Source: Streptomyces sp. S3(2020) (lineage in GTDB: Bacteria > Actinomycetota > Actinomycetes > Streptomycetales > Streptomycetaceae). Taken from it: a DNA stretch of 64,000 nt. Under the pieces are notes generated by a model. The model was not told the origin of the DNA. It saw only the letters and a list, made by a program, of their open reading frames with translations, and ran no database searches. Shown piece after piece: positions 8,634-15,549 of the stretch. The DNA lies in NCBI RefSeq assembly GCF_013044505.1, contig NZ_JABERD010000015.1, forward strand, positions 25,649 through 89,648, given 5' to 3'. The number at the start of each line of letters is the position of its first letter. Positions within the stretch are counted from its first letter, which is position 1. The position numbers and the translations under genes were made by a program.

Positions 8634-8750
8634 CTACGCGGGAGCCCCTACCCGGCTGGGCTGAGAGGGCGTCTGGGATCCGTTCGCCGAACGGATCCCC
8701 ATGGGGACGCCGACCGCACACACCACGCCATCCAGGCGTCCCGCGTAGGA
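8634..8750 (+). promoter_or_regulatory. TPP riboswitch (THI-box), with divergent 3' half
   Basis: The 5' half matches the THI-box: GCGGGAGCC, then P2 AGCCC/GGGCT, then the pyrimidine-sensing CTGAGAGG. P3 is GGCGTC/GACGCC (8668-8673 with 8706-8711), extended by a long variable hairpin GGGATCCGTTCG (8675-8700 region). P1 closes with CTACGCGGG (8634-8642) and CCCGCGTAG (8740-8748). The 3' half keeps GACC after P3, but the usual CCTGATC...GG..AATGCC.GCG of P4/P5 is not recognisable; an ACGCC-ATCCA-GGCGT hairpin takes its place. Downstream genes are NMT1/THI5-like, which fits thiamine-pyrimidine control. The 3' P1 strand runs into the AGGAG site of the following leader ORF. Confidence 0.62.
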
Positions 8751-8756
8751 GTCCAC

Positions 8757-8828
8757 GTGTCTTCAGCAGTCGAGCCCGAGCGACCGGTGTCCCACACCCC
8801 GGTGCGCTGCTCCTGTTGTTGTCGCTGA
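8757..8828 (+). CDS. Cysteine-rich leader peptide (probable attenuator)
   Basis: A 23-codon ORF from GTG 8757 with an excellent ribosome binding site (AGGAG 6 nt upstream), ending V-R-C-S-C-C-C-R-stop. Four Cys codons in the last six are what a ribosome-stalling sensor of charged tRNA-Cys would need. It lies between the THI-box riboswitch and the NMT1/THI5-like gene at 8889. Function is inferred from composition and position; poly-cysteine leader peptides controlling sulfur genes are known in actinobacteria. The 60 nt to the next gene are C-rich with no strong hairpin that I could see. Confidence 0.6.
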   Translation: MSSAVEPERPVSHTPVRCSCCCR

Positions 8829-8888
8829 CACTCCCGCGCCCCTCTCACCGTTCACCGCGCTCTCGCGCACCTCCTTCGGAGTACCCCC

Positions 8889-9809
8889 ATGCCACACATA
8901 CGGGTCATGCTCGACTATTTCCACCCCTGGCCGAATTCGGCCGGTCTGTACGTCTCTCGTGCCCGTGGCCGGTACGCCGAGGCAGGTCTGGACGTGGAGT
9001 TGGTGGTGCAGGACCCGGGGCGCGGGGACACGCTGGAGTACCTGGCCCGGGGCGAGGTGGACTTCGGGATCTTCCCGCCGAACCGGCTGCTGGCCCGACG
9101 TGCCGAGCACGGACAGCCGCTCATCGCGGTGGCGGCCGTCAACCACCGGGGCCTGGAGGCGGTCCAGACGACGACCTCGACGGGGATCACCCGCCCCCGT
9201 GACCTGGAGGGCCGCCGCGTAGCCCTCAACCCGACCCCGCGCGGCCGTGCGATGGTCCGCCATCTGGTCGCGGCCGACGGCGGCGACCCGGACGCGGTGA
9301 TCACCGTCGACGCGGGCACCCGCGAGCTGACCGTGGACGACATCGAGGCGGGCGAGGCCGACGCCACCTTCGGGAACTACTGGTCCTGGGACGCGCTGCG
9401 CGGCGACCTGCCCGAGGAGCGCCGGGTGACCTGGCCGGTGGACGAGATCGGCGCACCCCGCTACCACAGTTACCTGCTGGGCACGAGCGAACGACTCCTC
9501 GCCGAACAGCCGTCTCTCGTCAGGGACTTCCTGGCCGTGACAGCCCAGGGTTACGCGGCCGCCGCCCGGGAGCAGGAGGCCACCCTGGAGCTGCTGGAGG
9601 GTGTGATCCCGTACTTCCCGCGCTCGCTCATCGCCCGCTCCCTCGCCCTGATCGCACCGACCTGGACGGACGCCGACGGCCGCTGGGGCGTCATCGACAC
9701 CTCCCGGATGGGCCCGTACGCGCACTGGCTCGCGGAGAACGGCGCCCTCGCACACGACCGCGGCTGGGACCGCTCCTTCACCAACGGCCTGCTGGACGTG
9801 GCCGCGTGA
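8889..9809 (+). CDS. NMT1/THI5-like substrate-binding protein without signal peptide
   Basis: A 306-residue periplasmic-binding-fold protein of the NMT1/THI5-like family, starting MPHIRVMLDYFHPWPNSAGL; the D-Y-F-x-P-x-x-N-S-A-G-L-Y stretch aligns with the ligand-binding N terminus of ThiY and with D-W-T-P-N-T-N-H-T-G-I-Y of the next gene. It lacks any lipoprotein or Sec signal, so as read it would stay in the cytoplasm or ride with another subunit. The CCCFC motif of yeast Thi5 is absent, so HMP synthase activity is not supported. It sits behind a THI-box riboswitch and a Cys-rich leader, and its stop overlaps the start of a second leader ORF. Exact ligand unknown; thiamine pyrimidines or a sulfonate are the main options. 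Confidence 0.8.
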   Translation: MPHIRVMLDYFHPWPNSAGLYVSRARGRYAEAGLDVELVVQDPGRGDTLEYLARGEVDFGIFPPNRLLARRAEHGQPLIAVAAVNHRGLEAVQTTTSTGITRPRDLEGRRVALNPTPRGRAMVRHLVAADGGDPDAVITVDAGTRELTVDDIEAGEADATFGNYWSWDALRGDLPEERRVTWPVDEIGAPRYHSYLLGTSERLLAEQPSLVRDFLAVTAQGYAAAAREQEATLELLEGVIPYFPRSLIARSLALIAPTWTDADGRWGVIDTSRMGPYAHWLAENGALAHDRGWDRSFTNGLLDVAA

Positions 9810-9883
9810 CGCTCCTGCCCCGGCTGACCCGGCGGCTGGCCGTCGACTTCAAGCGGGTGGCGAGCGCGCTGTGTCGGGCCTGA
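9806..9883 (+). CDS. Leader peptide of the sulfur-gene family (attenuator candidate)
   Basis: A 25-residue ORF from a GTG that overlaps the preceding stop (GTGA). It ends R-R-L-A-V-D-F-K-R-V-A-S-A-L-C-R-A, matching the pattern R-x-H-x-D-L-x-R-V-x-S-A-x-C-R seen in four other leaders in this window. PGAP-annotated Streptomyces genomes carry many such 'putative leader peptides' before sulfur-related operons. The single Cys codon near the end is the likely sensor. The ThiXYZ-like importer starts 218 bp downstream, beyond a palindromic repeat. Confidence 0.65.
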   Translation: MTLLPRLTRRLAVDFKRVASALCRA

Positions 9884-9890
9884 CCGCCCC

Positions 9891-10067
9891 CTAGGGCCTG
9901 CCCGGCGGATCATCCCGGCGTCGCGGGCCCTGGCACGCACATCTGCGGCGTTGTCGTCAGTCGCCGACTCCCTCCTCCGCCTTGCAGATGCACGCACCAG
10001 ACCCCGCTCGGCTTGGTCACGAGGCGCCGTTTCTCACAGCCGGCCTGATCCGCCGGACAGGCCCTAG
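9891..10067. repeat. MITE-like palindromic repeat of about 177 bp
   Basis: The element has 22-bp terminal inverted repeats that match at 21 positions: it opens CTAGGGCCTGCCCGGCGG and closes with the complement CCGCCGGACAGGCCCTAG. Both ends carry CTAG, either part of the repeat or a target duplication. The interior has no ORF. I recall very similar intergenic sequences in many Streptomyces genomes, so it is probably a dispersed non-autonomous element. It separates the leader ORF from the gene at 10101 and could fold into a large hairpin in the mRNA. Confidence 0.7.
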
Positions 10068-10100
10068 CCGCCGCCCTCCCCTCCGTACGAAGGACCCGTC

Positions 10101-11129
10101 ATGCACCGCCGTACTCTCCTGTCCGTCATAGCCGCCGGCGCCCTGCTCGGTGCCACCGGATGCGCCGCCGACTCCTCGGCCGCCGCGAAGGACGGCACCA
10201 CCACCGTCACCCTCGCCCTCGACTGGACGCCCAACACCAACCACACCGGTATCTACGTCGCCCAGGCCAAGGGCTGGTTCGAGGACGCCGGGATCGACCT
10301 CAAGATCGTGCCCTACGGTTCGACCGCGCCCGAGACGCTGATCGCGGCCCACAAGGCCGACTTCGGCATCTCCTACCAGGAGGGCGTGACGACCGCGCGG
10401 GCGGCCGGTGCCGACATCACCTCCGTGTACGCGGTCACGCAGAAGACGAACGTCACCATCGCGGTGCGCGCCGGCCGCGAGGACATCAGCTCCCCGAAGG
10501 ACCTCGACGGCAAGACGTACGCCGGGTTCGGCGCCCCCTACGAGAAGCCGCTGCTGCAGAAGGTCATCCAGAACGCGGGCGGCGAGGGCGACTTCAAGCA
10601 GGTCACCCTCAACACCTCGGCGTACGCGGCGCTTTACGCGGGCAAGGCCGACTTCGCGATGCCCATGCCGACCTGGGAGGGTCTGGAGGCGGAGCTGAGC
10701 GGCAAGCCGCTGAAGAACTTCCAGCTGGCCGACTACGGCTTCCCGGCGATCTACTCGACGCTGGTCGCGTCCTCCGACCGGTTCCTGAAGAAGAACCCGG
10801 CACTCGCCAAGAAGTTCCTCGCGGCGCTCGACAAGGGCTACCGCTACGCGGCCGACAACCCCGACAAGGCCGCCGACCTGCTGATCTCCGAGAACAGGAG
10901 CGTGCTCACCAACACCGAGCTGGTGAAGAAGAGCGAGGCGCTGCTGGCCAAGGAGTACTACAAGGCGGCGGACGGCACGCTCGGCACCCAGAGCGCCGAG
11001 CGCTGGCAGGCGTTCGCGGACTTCGAGTACAAGGCGGGGCTGCTGGTCGACGCGGACGGCAAGAAGCTCACGAAGGCCCCGGACGCCGCGGAGTTCTTCA
11101 CCGACGCCTACCTGCCGGCCGCCAAGTGA
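10101..11129 (+). CDS. thiY: ABC transporter substrate-binding lipoprotein, ThiY-like
   Basis: A 342-residue lipoprotein: signal MHRRTLLSVIAAGALLG with lipobox ATGC (Cys21), then the ligand-binding motif LALDWTPNTNHTGIYVA (about residues 38-54), which is diagnostic of ThiY-type binding proteins for thiamine pyrimidine precursors. A GAAGGAC ribosome binding site precedes the ATG. It overlaps the permease gene by GTGA. ThiXYZ imports N-formyl-4-amino-5-aminomethyl-2-methylpyrimidine or HMP for thiamine salvage; the upstream THI-box supports this. The cysteine-type leader in front of it is unexpected for a pyrimidine importer, although thiamine synthesis also needs cysteine sulfur. A sulfonate ligand is the alternative. 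Confidence 0.82.
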   Translation: MHRRTLLSVIAAGALLGATGCAADSSAAAKDGTTTVTLALDWTPNTNHTGIYVAQAKGWFEDAGIDLKIVPYGSTAPETLIAAHKADFGISYQEGVTTARAAGADITSVYAVTQKTNVTIAVRAGREDISSPKDLDGKTYAGFGAPYEKPLLQKVIQNAGGEGDFKQVTLNTSAYAALYAGKADFAMPMPTWEGLEAELSGKPLKNFQLADYGFPAIYSTLVASSDRFLKKNPALAKKFLAALDKGYRYAADNPDKAADLLISENRSVLTNTELVKKSEALLAKEYYKAADGTLGTQSAERWQAFADFEYKAGLLVDADGKKLTKAPDAAEFFTDAYLPAAK

Positions 11130-11887
11130 GGCCGCTGCTGCGGTCGTTGTGGCCGCCGCTGCTGGTACTGACCGTGGTGGTCGGCGGCTGGCAGCTGTAC
11201 GTGAGTGCCGCCGGGGTCGATCCGACGATGCTGCCGTCTCCCGCGCGGGTGGTGGAGCAGGGCTGGGCGAATCGCGAGGACCTGTGGGCGCAGACCGTGC
11301 CCACGCTCCAGGAGACCCTGCTCGGCTTCGCCCTGTCGTTCGCGTCGGCCTGGCTGGTCGCCGTGCTCCTCGACTTCTCGTCGGCGGCCCGGCGGGGCCT
11401 GTATCCGCTCCTCGTCGCCTCGCAGACGATCCCGATCGTCGCCGTGGCACCGCTGCTGATCATCTGGTTCGGCTTCGGGCTGCTGCCGAAGATGCTGGTG
11501 GTCACGTTGACGACGTTCTTCCCGCTGGCCGCCAACCTGGCCGCCGGGTTCGCGGCGACCGACCGCGAGGCGATGCGGCTGCTGCGCTCGCTGGGCGCGG
11601 GCCGGTGGCGGACGTTCCGGCTGGTGCGGGTGCCGAGCGCGATGCCGTACTTCTTCGCCGGGCTGCGCGTGAGCATCACGTACGCCGTCGTCGGCGCCGT
11701 CTTCGCCGAGTACGCGGGCGCCGAGGCGGGACTCGGAATCTATATGCAGGCGCAGAAGAGCGCGTTCCGTACGGACCTGGTGTTCGCGGCGGTGGGGGTC
11801 ACGGCGGCGCTGAGCAACGCGCTGTTCGGGGCCACGTATCTGCTGGAGCGGCTGGTGCTGCCCTGGGAGCGGAAGGTGGGCAGGTGA
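11126..11887 (+). CDS. thiX: ABC transporter permease, ThiX-like
   Basis: A 253-residue inner-membrane permease of the nitrate/sulfonate/taurine/thiamine-pyrimidine class. The first membrane segment is near LLVLTVVVGGWQLYV; further segments follow at LGFALSFASAWLVAVLL, IVAVAPLLIIWFGFGLLP and VVGAVFAEYAGA. The cytoplasmic EAA-type loop lies around DREAMRLLRSLGAGRWRTF. The GTG start overlaps the stop of the ThiY-like gene by 4 nt, and its own stop overlaps the ATPase start in the same way, so the three genes are translationally coupled. Length and order (binding protein, permease, ATPase) are usual for a ThiXYZ system. Confidence 0.85.
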   Translation: MRPLLRSLWPPLLVLTVVVGGWQLYVSAAGVDPTMLPSPARVVEQGWANREDLWAQTVPTLQETLLGFALSFASAWLVAVLLDFSSAARRGLYPLLVASQTIPIVAVAPLLIIWFGFGLLPKMLVVTLTTFFPLAANLAAGFAATDREAMRLLRSLGAGRWRTFRLVRVPSAMPYFFAGLRVSITYAVVGAVFAEYAGAEAGLGIYMQAQKSAFRTDLVFAAVGVTAALSNALFGATYLLERLVLPWERKVGR

Positions 11888-12645
11888 GCAGTCTGCGGAT
11901 CGAGGGCGTCGGCAAGTCCTTCGGCGAACTGGAGGTGCTGAGGGACCTCGAACTCTGCGTCGAACCGGGCGAGTTCGCGGCTGTGATCGGCCCGAGCGGC
12001 TCCGGCAAGAGCACCCTGTTCAACCTGGTCTCCGGTCTCGATCGGCCCACGTCGGGGCAGGTGCTGGTGGAGGGCGAACCGGCGTCGGTTGAGTCCGGCA
12101 AGGTCGCCTACATGCCGCAGAAGGACCTGCTGTTCCCGTGGCGGACCGTCCTGGACAACACGGCTCTGGGACTTGAGGCGCAGGGCGTGCGGAAGAAGGA
12201 GGCGCGGGCACGGGCCGACGCGCTGTTCGCCGACTTCGGGCTCGACGGCTTCCAGAAGGCGTACCCCTCCCAGCTCAGCGGCGGCATGCGGCAGCGGGCC
12301 GCGCTGCTGCGCACGGTCGTCCTGGAGCGGCCGGTGCTGTTGCTGGACGAGCCGTTCGGCGCGCTGGACTCGCTGACCCGGACCGAGATGCAGCTGTGGC
12401 TGGCCGGCATGTGGCAGCGCCACCGCTGGACCGTCGTGCTGGTCACCCACGACATCCGCGAGGCGGTCCTGCTCGCGGACACCGTGCATGTGCTGTCCGC
12501 GCGCCCCGCCACCGTGGTGGACCGTGTCGAGGTGCCGCTCCCCCGCCCGCGCGGTGAGGACGACTTCACCACGCCCGATTTCGCGGCGACCGAGCGCCGG
12601 GTGCTCGGGTCCCTGCGCGGTACGACGGCGGTGACGGCGGCGTGA
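11884..12645 (+). CDS. thiZ: ABC transporter ATP-binding protein, ThiZ-like
   Basis: A 253-residue ABC ATPase with Walker A GPSGSGKST, Q-loop MPQKDLLFPWRTV (the D-L-L-x-P-W pattern is typical of nitrate/sulfonate/thiamine-pyrimidine ATPases), signature LSGGMRQRAAL, Walker B VLLLDEPFGALD and the H-loop VTHDIREAV. It supplies energy for the ThiY-ThiX-like importer encoded just upstream. It overlaps the permease stop by GTGA, and its stop overlaps the following phosphotransferase start in the same way. No regulatory domain is present. Confidence 0.87.
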   Translation: MSSLRIEGVGKSFGELEVLRDLELCVEPGEFAAVIGPSGSGKSTLFNLVSGLDRPTSGQVLVEGEPASVESGKVAYMPQKDLLFPWRTVLDNTALGLEAQGVRKKEARARADALFADFGLDGFQKAYPSQLSGGMRQRAALLRTVVLERPVLLLDEPFGALDSLTRTEMQLWLAGMWQRHRWTVVLVTHDIREAVLLADTVHVLSARPATVVDRVEVPLPRPRGEDDFTTPDFAATERRVLGSLRGTTAVTAA

Positions 12646-13751
12646 GTTCACATCAGGCGCACGGCATGGGCACCGAGCCGACCGAGCCCGACTGGGCGCC
12701 GCTCACCGACGCCGAGGTGACGGGCGTGGTCGGCCCGGCCCGGGTGGTGTGGCGCAGCCCGCGTCCGCTGTCGGCGGCGGCCCTCGTGGAGCGGGACGGA
12801 CGGCGGCTGTTCGTGAAACGGCACCACACCGTCGTACGAACCCTTGAAGGGCTGGCCGAGGAACACGCGTTCCTGCGCCATCTGCGGGAGCGCGGCGCGC
12901 CGGTCGTGGAGGTGCTGGACGCGACGGCACGCGGTGAGTGGACGTACGAGGTCCACTCGACCGGGGTCGGCTCGGATCTGTACCGGGACGCGTTGTCCTG
13001 GTCGCCGTTCCGGTCGGTCACGCATGCGCGGGCGGCGGGTGAGGCGCTGGCCCGGCTGCACCTGGCGGCGGAGGGTTTCCAGGCGCCGAGGCGTCGAGTG
13101 CAGCCGCTGGTCGCCTCGTTCACGGTGTTCGCGGCGGACGATCCGTGGGCGGCGCTGGATCGGTTCGTCGCGCGGCGCCCCCGACTGGCGGACGGTCTGC
13201 GGGACTTCGCGTGGCGCGCGGACACGCACCGCGTGTTGATACCCCTCCACGAGGAGCTGGCCCCTCACCTGCCGGGCCTGCTCCCGCTGTGGACCCACAA
13301 CGACTGGCACGCGTCCAACCTGCTGTGGGACGCCGAAGGGCAGGTGTCCACCGTCCTGGACTTCGGCATGAGCGACCGCACGACCGCCGTCCACGACCTG
13401 GCCACGGCGATCGAACGCAACGCGGTGCAGTGGCTGCTGCCGGGCCACCCGGTCCGCGAGGAGGACGCGGTCGCCCTCCTCGACGGCTACCAGTCCCTGC
13501 GCCCGCTCTCCCCCGCCGAGTCGGCGGCGCTCCCCGCGCTGCTGCCGCTGGTGCACGCGGAGTTCGCGCTCTCCGAGCTGGGCTACTTCCACGGAGTCAC
13601 CCGCTCGCCGGAGAACACCCGGCTGGCCTACGAGTACTACGTGGGCCACGCCGAGTGGTTCGCGGGCCGCGACGGGCGGCGGCTGCTGGACCTCGTGGGC
13701 TACTCCGTGGGCGCCGGGTGGAACGGTTCCACCGCGAGGACCTTGCGGTAG
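12642..13751 (+). CDS. Aminoglycoside-phosphotransferase-fold kinase
   Basis: A 369-residue protein of the APH/choline kinase fold: a small N lobe with FVKRHH as the ATP-binding Lys region, catalytic loop HNDWHASNLLW (Brenner-type H-x-D-x-x-x-x-N) and metal-binding DFGMSD. It overlaps the ThiZ-like stop by GTGA and so is translated with the transporter. Thiamine kinase and other small-molecule kinases share this fold; given the operon, phosphorylation of an imported pyrimidine or thiamine is a reasonable guess, not shown. Its 3' end overlaps the convergent TauD gene by 52 bp. There is no evidence that it confers antibiotic resistance. Confidence 0.78.
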   Translation: MSSHQAHGMGTEPTEPDWAPLTDAEVTGVVGPARVVWRSPRPLSAAALVERDGRRLFVKRHHTVVRTLEGLAEEHAFLRHLRERGAPVVEVLDATARGEWTYEVHSTGVGSDLYRDALSWSPFRSVTHARAAGEALARLHLAAEGFQAPRRRVQPLVASFTVFAADDPWAALDRFVARRPRLADGLRDFAWRADTHRVLIPLHEELAPHLPGLLPLWTHNDWHASNLLWDAEGQVSTVLDFGMSDRTTAVHDLATAIERNAVQWLLPGHPVREEDAVALLDGYQSLRPLSPAESAALPALLPLVHAEFALSELGYFHGVTRSPENTRLAYEYYVGHAEWFAGRDGRRLLDLVGYSVGAGWNGSTARTLR

Positions 13752-14515
13752 ACGCGGGCGCCGTCGCCGTAGTCGTCGACGGCGTAGTGCCAGGTCGCCT
13801 GGTTGTCCCAGAGCACGAAGTCACCCGGCTGCCAGCCGAAACGGATCGTGTAGTCGGGTGAGGAGGCGTGCCGCAGCAGATGGTCGAGCAGGACGCGGCC
13901 CTCCTGCGGGGTGACACCGGTGAGGCCCTGGGCCGAGGAGCTGATGAACAGGCCCTTGCGTCCGGTGAGGGGGTGTTCGAGGACGACCGGGTGCTCGACG
14001 GGGTCGCCCTTCGCGGTCTTCCCGCTGCCCTGGGCGTAGTTCTCCGCGTTGCCGTCGTAGACGGCGTTCACCGAGGCGAGGAGCTGCTTGAAGGGCTCGG
14101 AGAGGTCGTCGTAGGCGGCCTGGAGGTCCGCCCACAGGGTGTGGCCGCCGAGTTCGGGGACCTCCTCGTAGACGAGGGACTCGATGGCGAAGACGGGGGT
14201 GCGCCACAGTCCGCCGATGTGCCAGGTGCTGGCCTTGCCGGTCTGGCGCACGTTGTACGGGTAGACGAGCGGGTTCTCGGGGTGGCGCAGGGCGGTCGGG
14301 TGGTCGAAGGGTTCGGCGAAGATCCTTAACGCCGCCACCTGCTGATCGGGCGTCAGATGCTGACCGCGGAACACGAGCACCTTGTGCTCGGCGAAGGCGC
14401 GGCGCAGTTCGCCGGCGGTGAGGTCGTCGACGGGCCGGGTCAGGTCCACTCCGTCGATCTCGGCCCCGAAGCGGGGTCCTGCGCGGCGGATGTCGGGGCG
14501 TGCGGCAGTGGTCAT
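13700..14515 (-). CDS. TauD/TfdA-fold Fe(II)/2-oxoglutarate enzyme with HxG in place of HxD
   Basis: A 271-residue TauD-family protein. Conserved parts include FGAEIDGVDLTRPV at the N terminus, LGGHTLWADLQAAYDDL, the distal metal ligand in WDNQATWHYAVDDY and the following R-V-Y-R for 2-oxoglutarate. At the metal motif, where TauD has W-H-T-D-V-T-F, this protein reads W-H-I-G-G-L-W: the Asp ligand is replaced by Gly. In Fe(II)/2OG halogenases (SyrB2, WelO5, BesD) the same Asp/Glu is replaced by Ala or Gly so that halide can bind iron. A leader peptide of the sulfur family stands upstream, as for taurine or alkylsulfonate dioxygenases. Function is therefore open. Confidence 0.82.
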   Translation of the reverse strand: MTTAARPDIRRAGPRFGAEIDGVDLTRPVDDLTAGELRRAFAEHKVLVFRGQHLTPDQQVAALRIFAEPFDHPTALRHPENPLVYPYNVRQTGKASTWHIGGLWRTPVFAIESLVYEEVPELGGHTLWADLQAAYDDLSEPFKQLLASVNAVYDGNAENYAQGSGKTAKGDPVEHPVVLEHPLTGRKGLFISSSAQGLTGVTPQEGRVLLDHLLRHASSPDYTIRFGWQPGDFVLWDNQATWHYAVDDYGDGARVYRKVLAVEPFHPAPTE

Positions 14516-14608
14516 GCCTACTCCTCGGGCTGTGGTGCGGGGAGGGTCGTCGTGCGGGGACGACGAGGCAGCCGGGCGCGGCGAGGGGCGCCGGGGTGCG
14601 GGCGGGCG

Positions 14609-14674
14609 TCAGGGGCGCGGACAGCGGGACGCGCCCGTGCGCGCCAAGTCCACGTGCAGCCTGCGGAAGAACAC
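14609..14674 (-). CDS. Leader peptide upstream of the TauD-like gene
   Basis: A 21-residue ORF ending R-R-L-H-V-D-L-A-R-T-G-A-S-R-C-P-R-P, of the same leader family as the ORFs at 9806, 21826, 25745 and 27069. It is preceded by AGGAGGTGATC, an 11-nt full complement of the 16S rRNA 3' end. The GTG at 14674 is preferred; the in-frame GTG at 14686 lies inside that Shine-Dalgarno. Between leader and tauD a TCGTCG/CGACGA hairpin (14547-14566) could be part of an attenuator. Confidence 0.7.
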   Translation of the reverse strand: MFFRRLHVDLARTGASRCPRP

Positions 14675-14775
14675 CGGACCGATCACCTCCTCACGGTAGG
14701 CACGCGGCTCCGGGAATCGCCAGGGTGTGGCATTGCGCCCGTATGAACATTCGTCGGCTGCGGCAGGATGACGGC

Positions 14776-15291
14776 ATGCTCATCGTCGTCGGCGGGCTTC
14801 CCGCGGCCGGAAAGACCACGCTCTCCCGGCTCCTGGCCGCCCGTGTCGGGGCGGTGCATCTGAGGATCGACACCATCGAGCAGGCGATCGTCCGTTCCGG
14901 GCTGACGGACCATCCGGTGGGGCCAGTGGGGTACGTCGTCGGATACGCCCTCGCCGAGGAGCAGCTGCGGCAGGGGCTGACCGTCGTCGCCGAGTCCGTC
15001 AATCCGCTGGCCGTCACCCGGGACGCGTGGCGGGAGGCCGCGGTGCGGGCGGGTGTCGGGGTCGTCGAGGTGGAGGTGCGCTGTTCCGATCCGGTCGAGC
15101 ACCGCCGTCGGGCCGTCTCGCGGTCGGTCGATGTGCCGGGGCTGCCGTTGCCCGGCTGGGCGGAGATCGTCGGCCGGGAGTACGAGCCGTGGGAGCGCGA
15201 GCGCGTGGTGGTCGACACCGCCGGGCAGTCGCCCGAGGAGTCGCTGGACGTGCTCGTCGCGGCCGTTGCCGCCGCCGGCCCGCCCGCCTAG
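14776..15291 (+). CDS. P-loop kinase / AAA family ATPase
   Basis: A 171-residue P-loop protein of the small-molecule or nucleoside kinase type (AAA_33-like). It starts MLIVVGGLPAAGKTT, with Walker A G-L-P-A-A-G-K-T-T at residues 7-15, has LRIDTIEQAIVRSGL, where the Asp would contact the acceptor, and an Arg-rich lid HRRRAVSRSVDVPG. Related proteins include chloramphenicol phosphotransferase-like and gluconate kinase-like enzymes. The start was chosen at ATG 14776 because an AGGA lies 9 nt before it; the ATG at 14743 has no ribosome binding site. Substrate unknown. The next gene begins 9 nt after its stop and may be co-transcribed. Confidence 0.7.
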   Translation: MLIVVGGLPAAGKTTLSRLLAARVGAVHLRIDTIEQAIVRSGLTDHPVGPVGYVVGYALAEEQLRQGLTVVAESVNPLAVTRDAWREAAVRAGVGVVEVEVRCSDPVEHRRRAVSRSVDVPGLPLPGWAEIVGREYEPWERERVVVDTAGQSPEESLDVLVAAVAAAGPPA

Positions 15292-15300
15292 GATCCGCTC

Positions 15301-15549
15301 ATGCTTGCTTCGGACGGCGGCACGGGCGATGAGCTGCGGGACTTGCTGGTGATGGTCCTGTGGTTGCTGCCGATCGCGGCGGGGCTGTGCGCGGTGTCCT
15401 GCGGGGTGTTCCTCGGTGCCGGGCGCGGGCTGCGGGCGGCCGGTGAGACGCGTGCCGCGACGGCCAAGGCGCGCAATGCCGTGGCGACCGGGATTCTCGC
15501 CGTGTTCCTCGCCGTCTGCTGGGGTGCCGCTGCCCTGGTGGTTCAGTAG
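15301..15549 (+). CDS. Small two-helix membrane protein, hypothetical
   Basis: An 82-residue protein with two hydrophobic segments, LLVMVLWLLPIAAGLCAVSC (about 15-34) and GILAVFLAVCWGAAALVV near the C terminus, separated by a polar stretch with Arg/Lys (GLRAAGETRAATAKARN). This predicts a hairpin with both ends on the same side of the membrane. It starts 9 nt after the kinase stop, with no clear ribosome binding site beyond GGATCC. Its last 7 nt overlap the convergent WYL regulator gene. I do not recognise a family and assign no function. Confidence 0.6.
   Translation: MLASDGGTGDELRDLLVMVLWLLPIAAGLCAVSCGVFLGAGRGLRAAGETRAATAKARNAVATGILAVFLAVCWGAAALVVQ

Noticed and set aside
12642..13751. Aminoglycoside resistance kinase
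   Set aside because: APH fold only; overlap with a thiamine-type importer operon argues for a metabolic kinase.
13700..14515. Straight annotation as taurine dioxygenase
   Set aside because: The Asp metal ligand of the HxD motif is Gly, so taurine hydroxylation cannot be assumed.
14500..14775. Longer N terminus for the P-loop kinase (frame opens at 14500; ATG at 14743)
   Set aside because: No ribosome binding site at the upstream starts, and the frame would cross the antisense leader peptide and tauD promoter.
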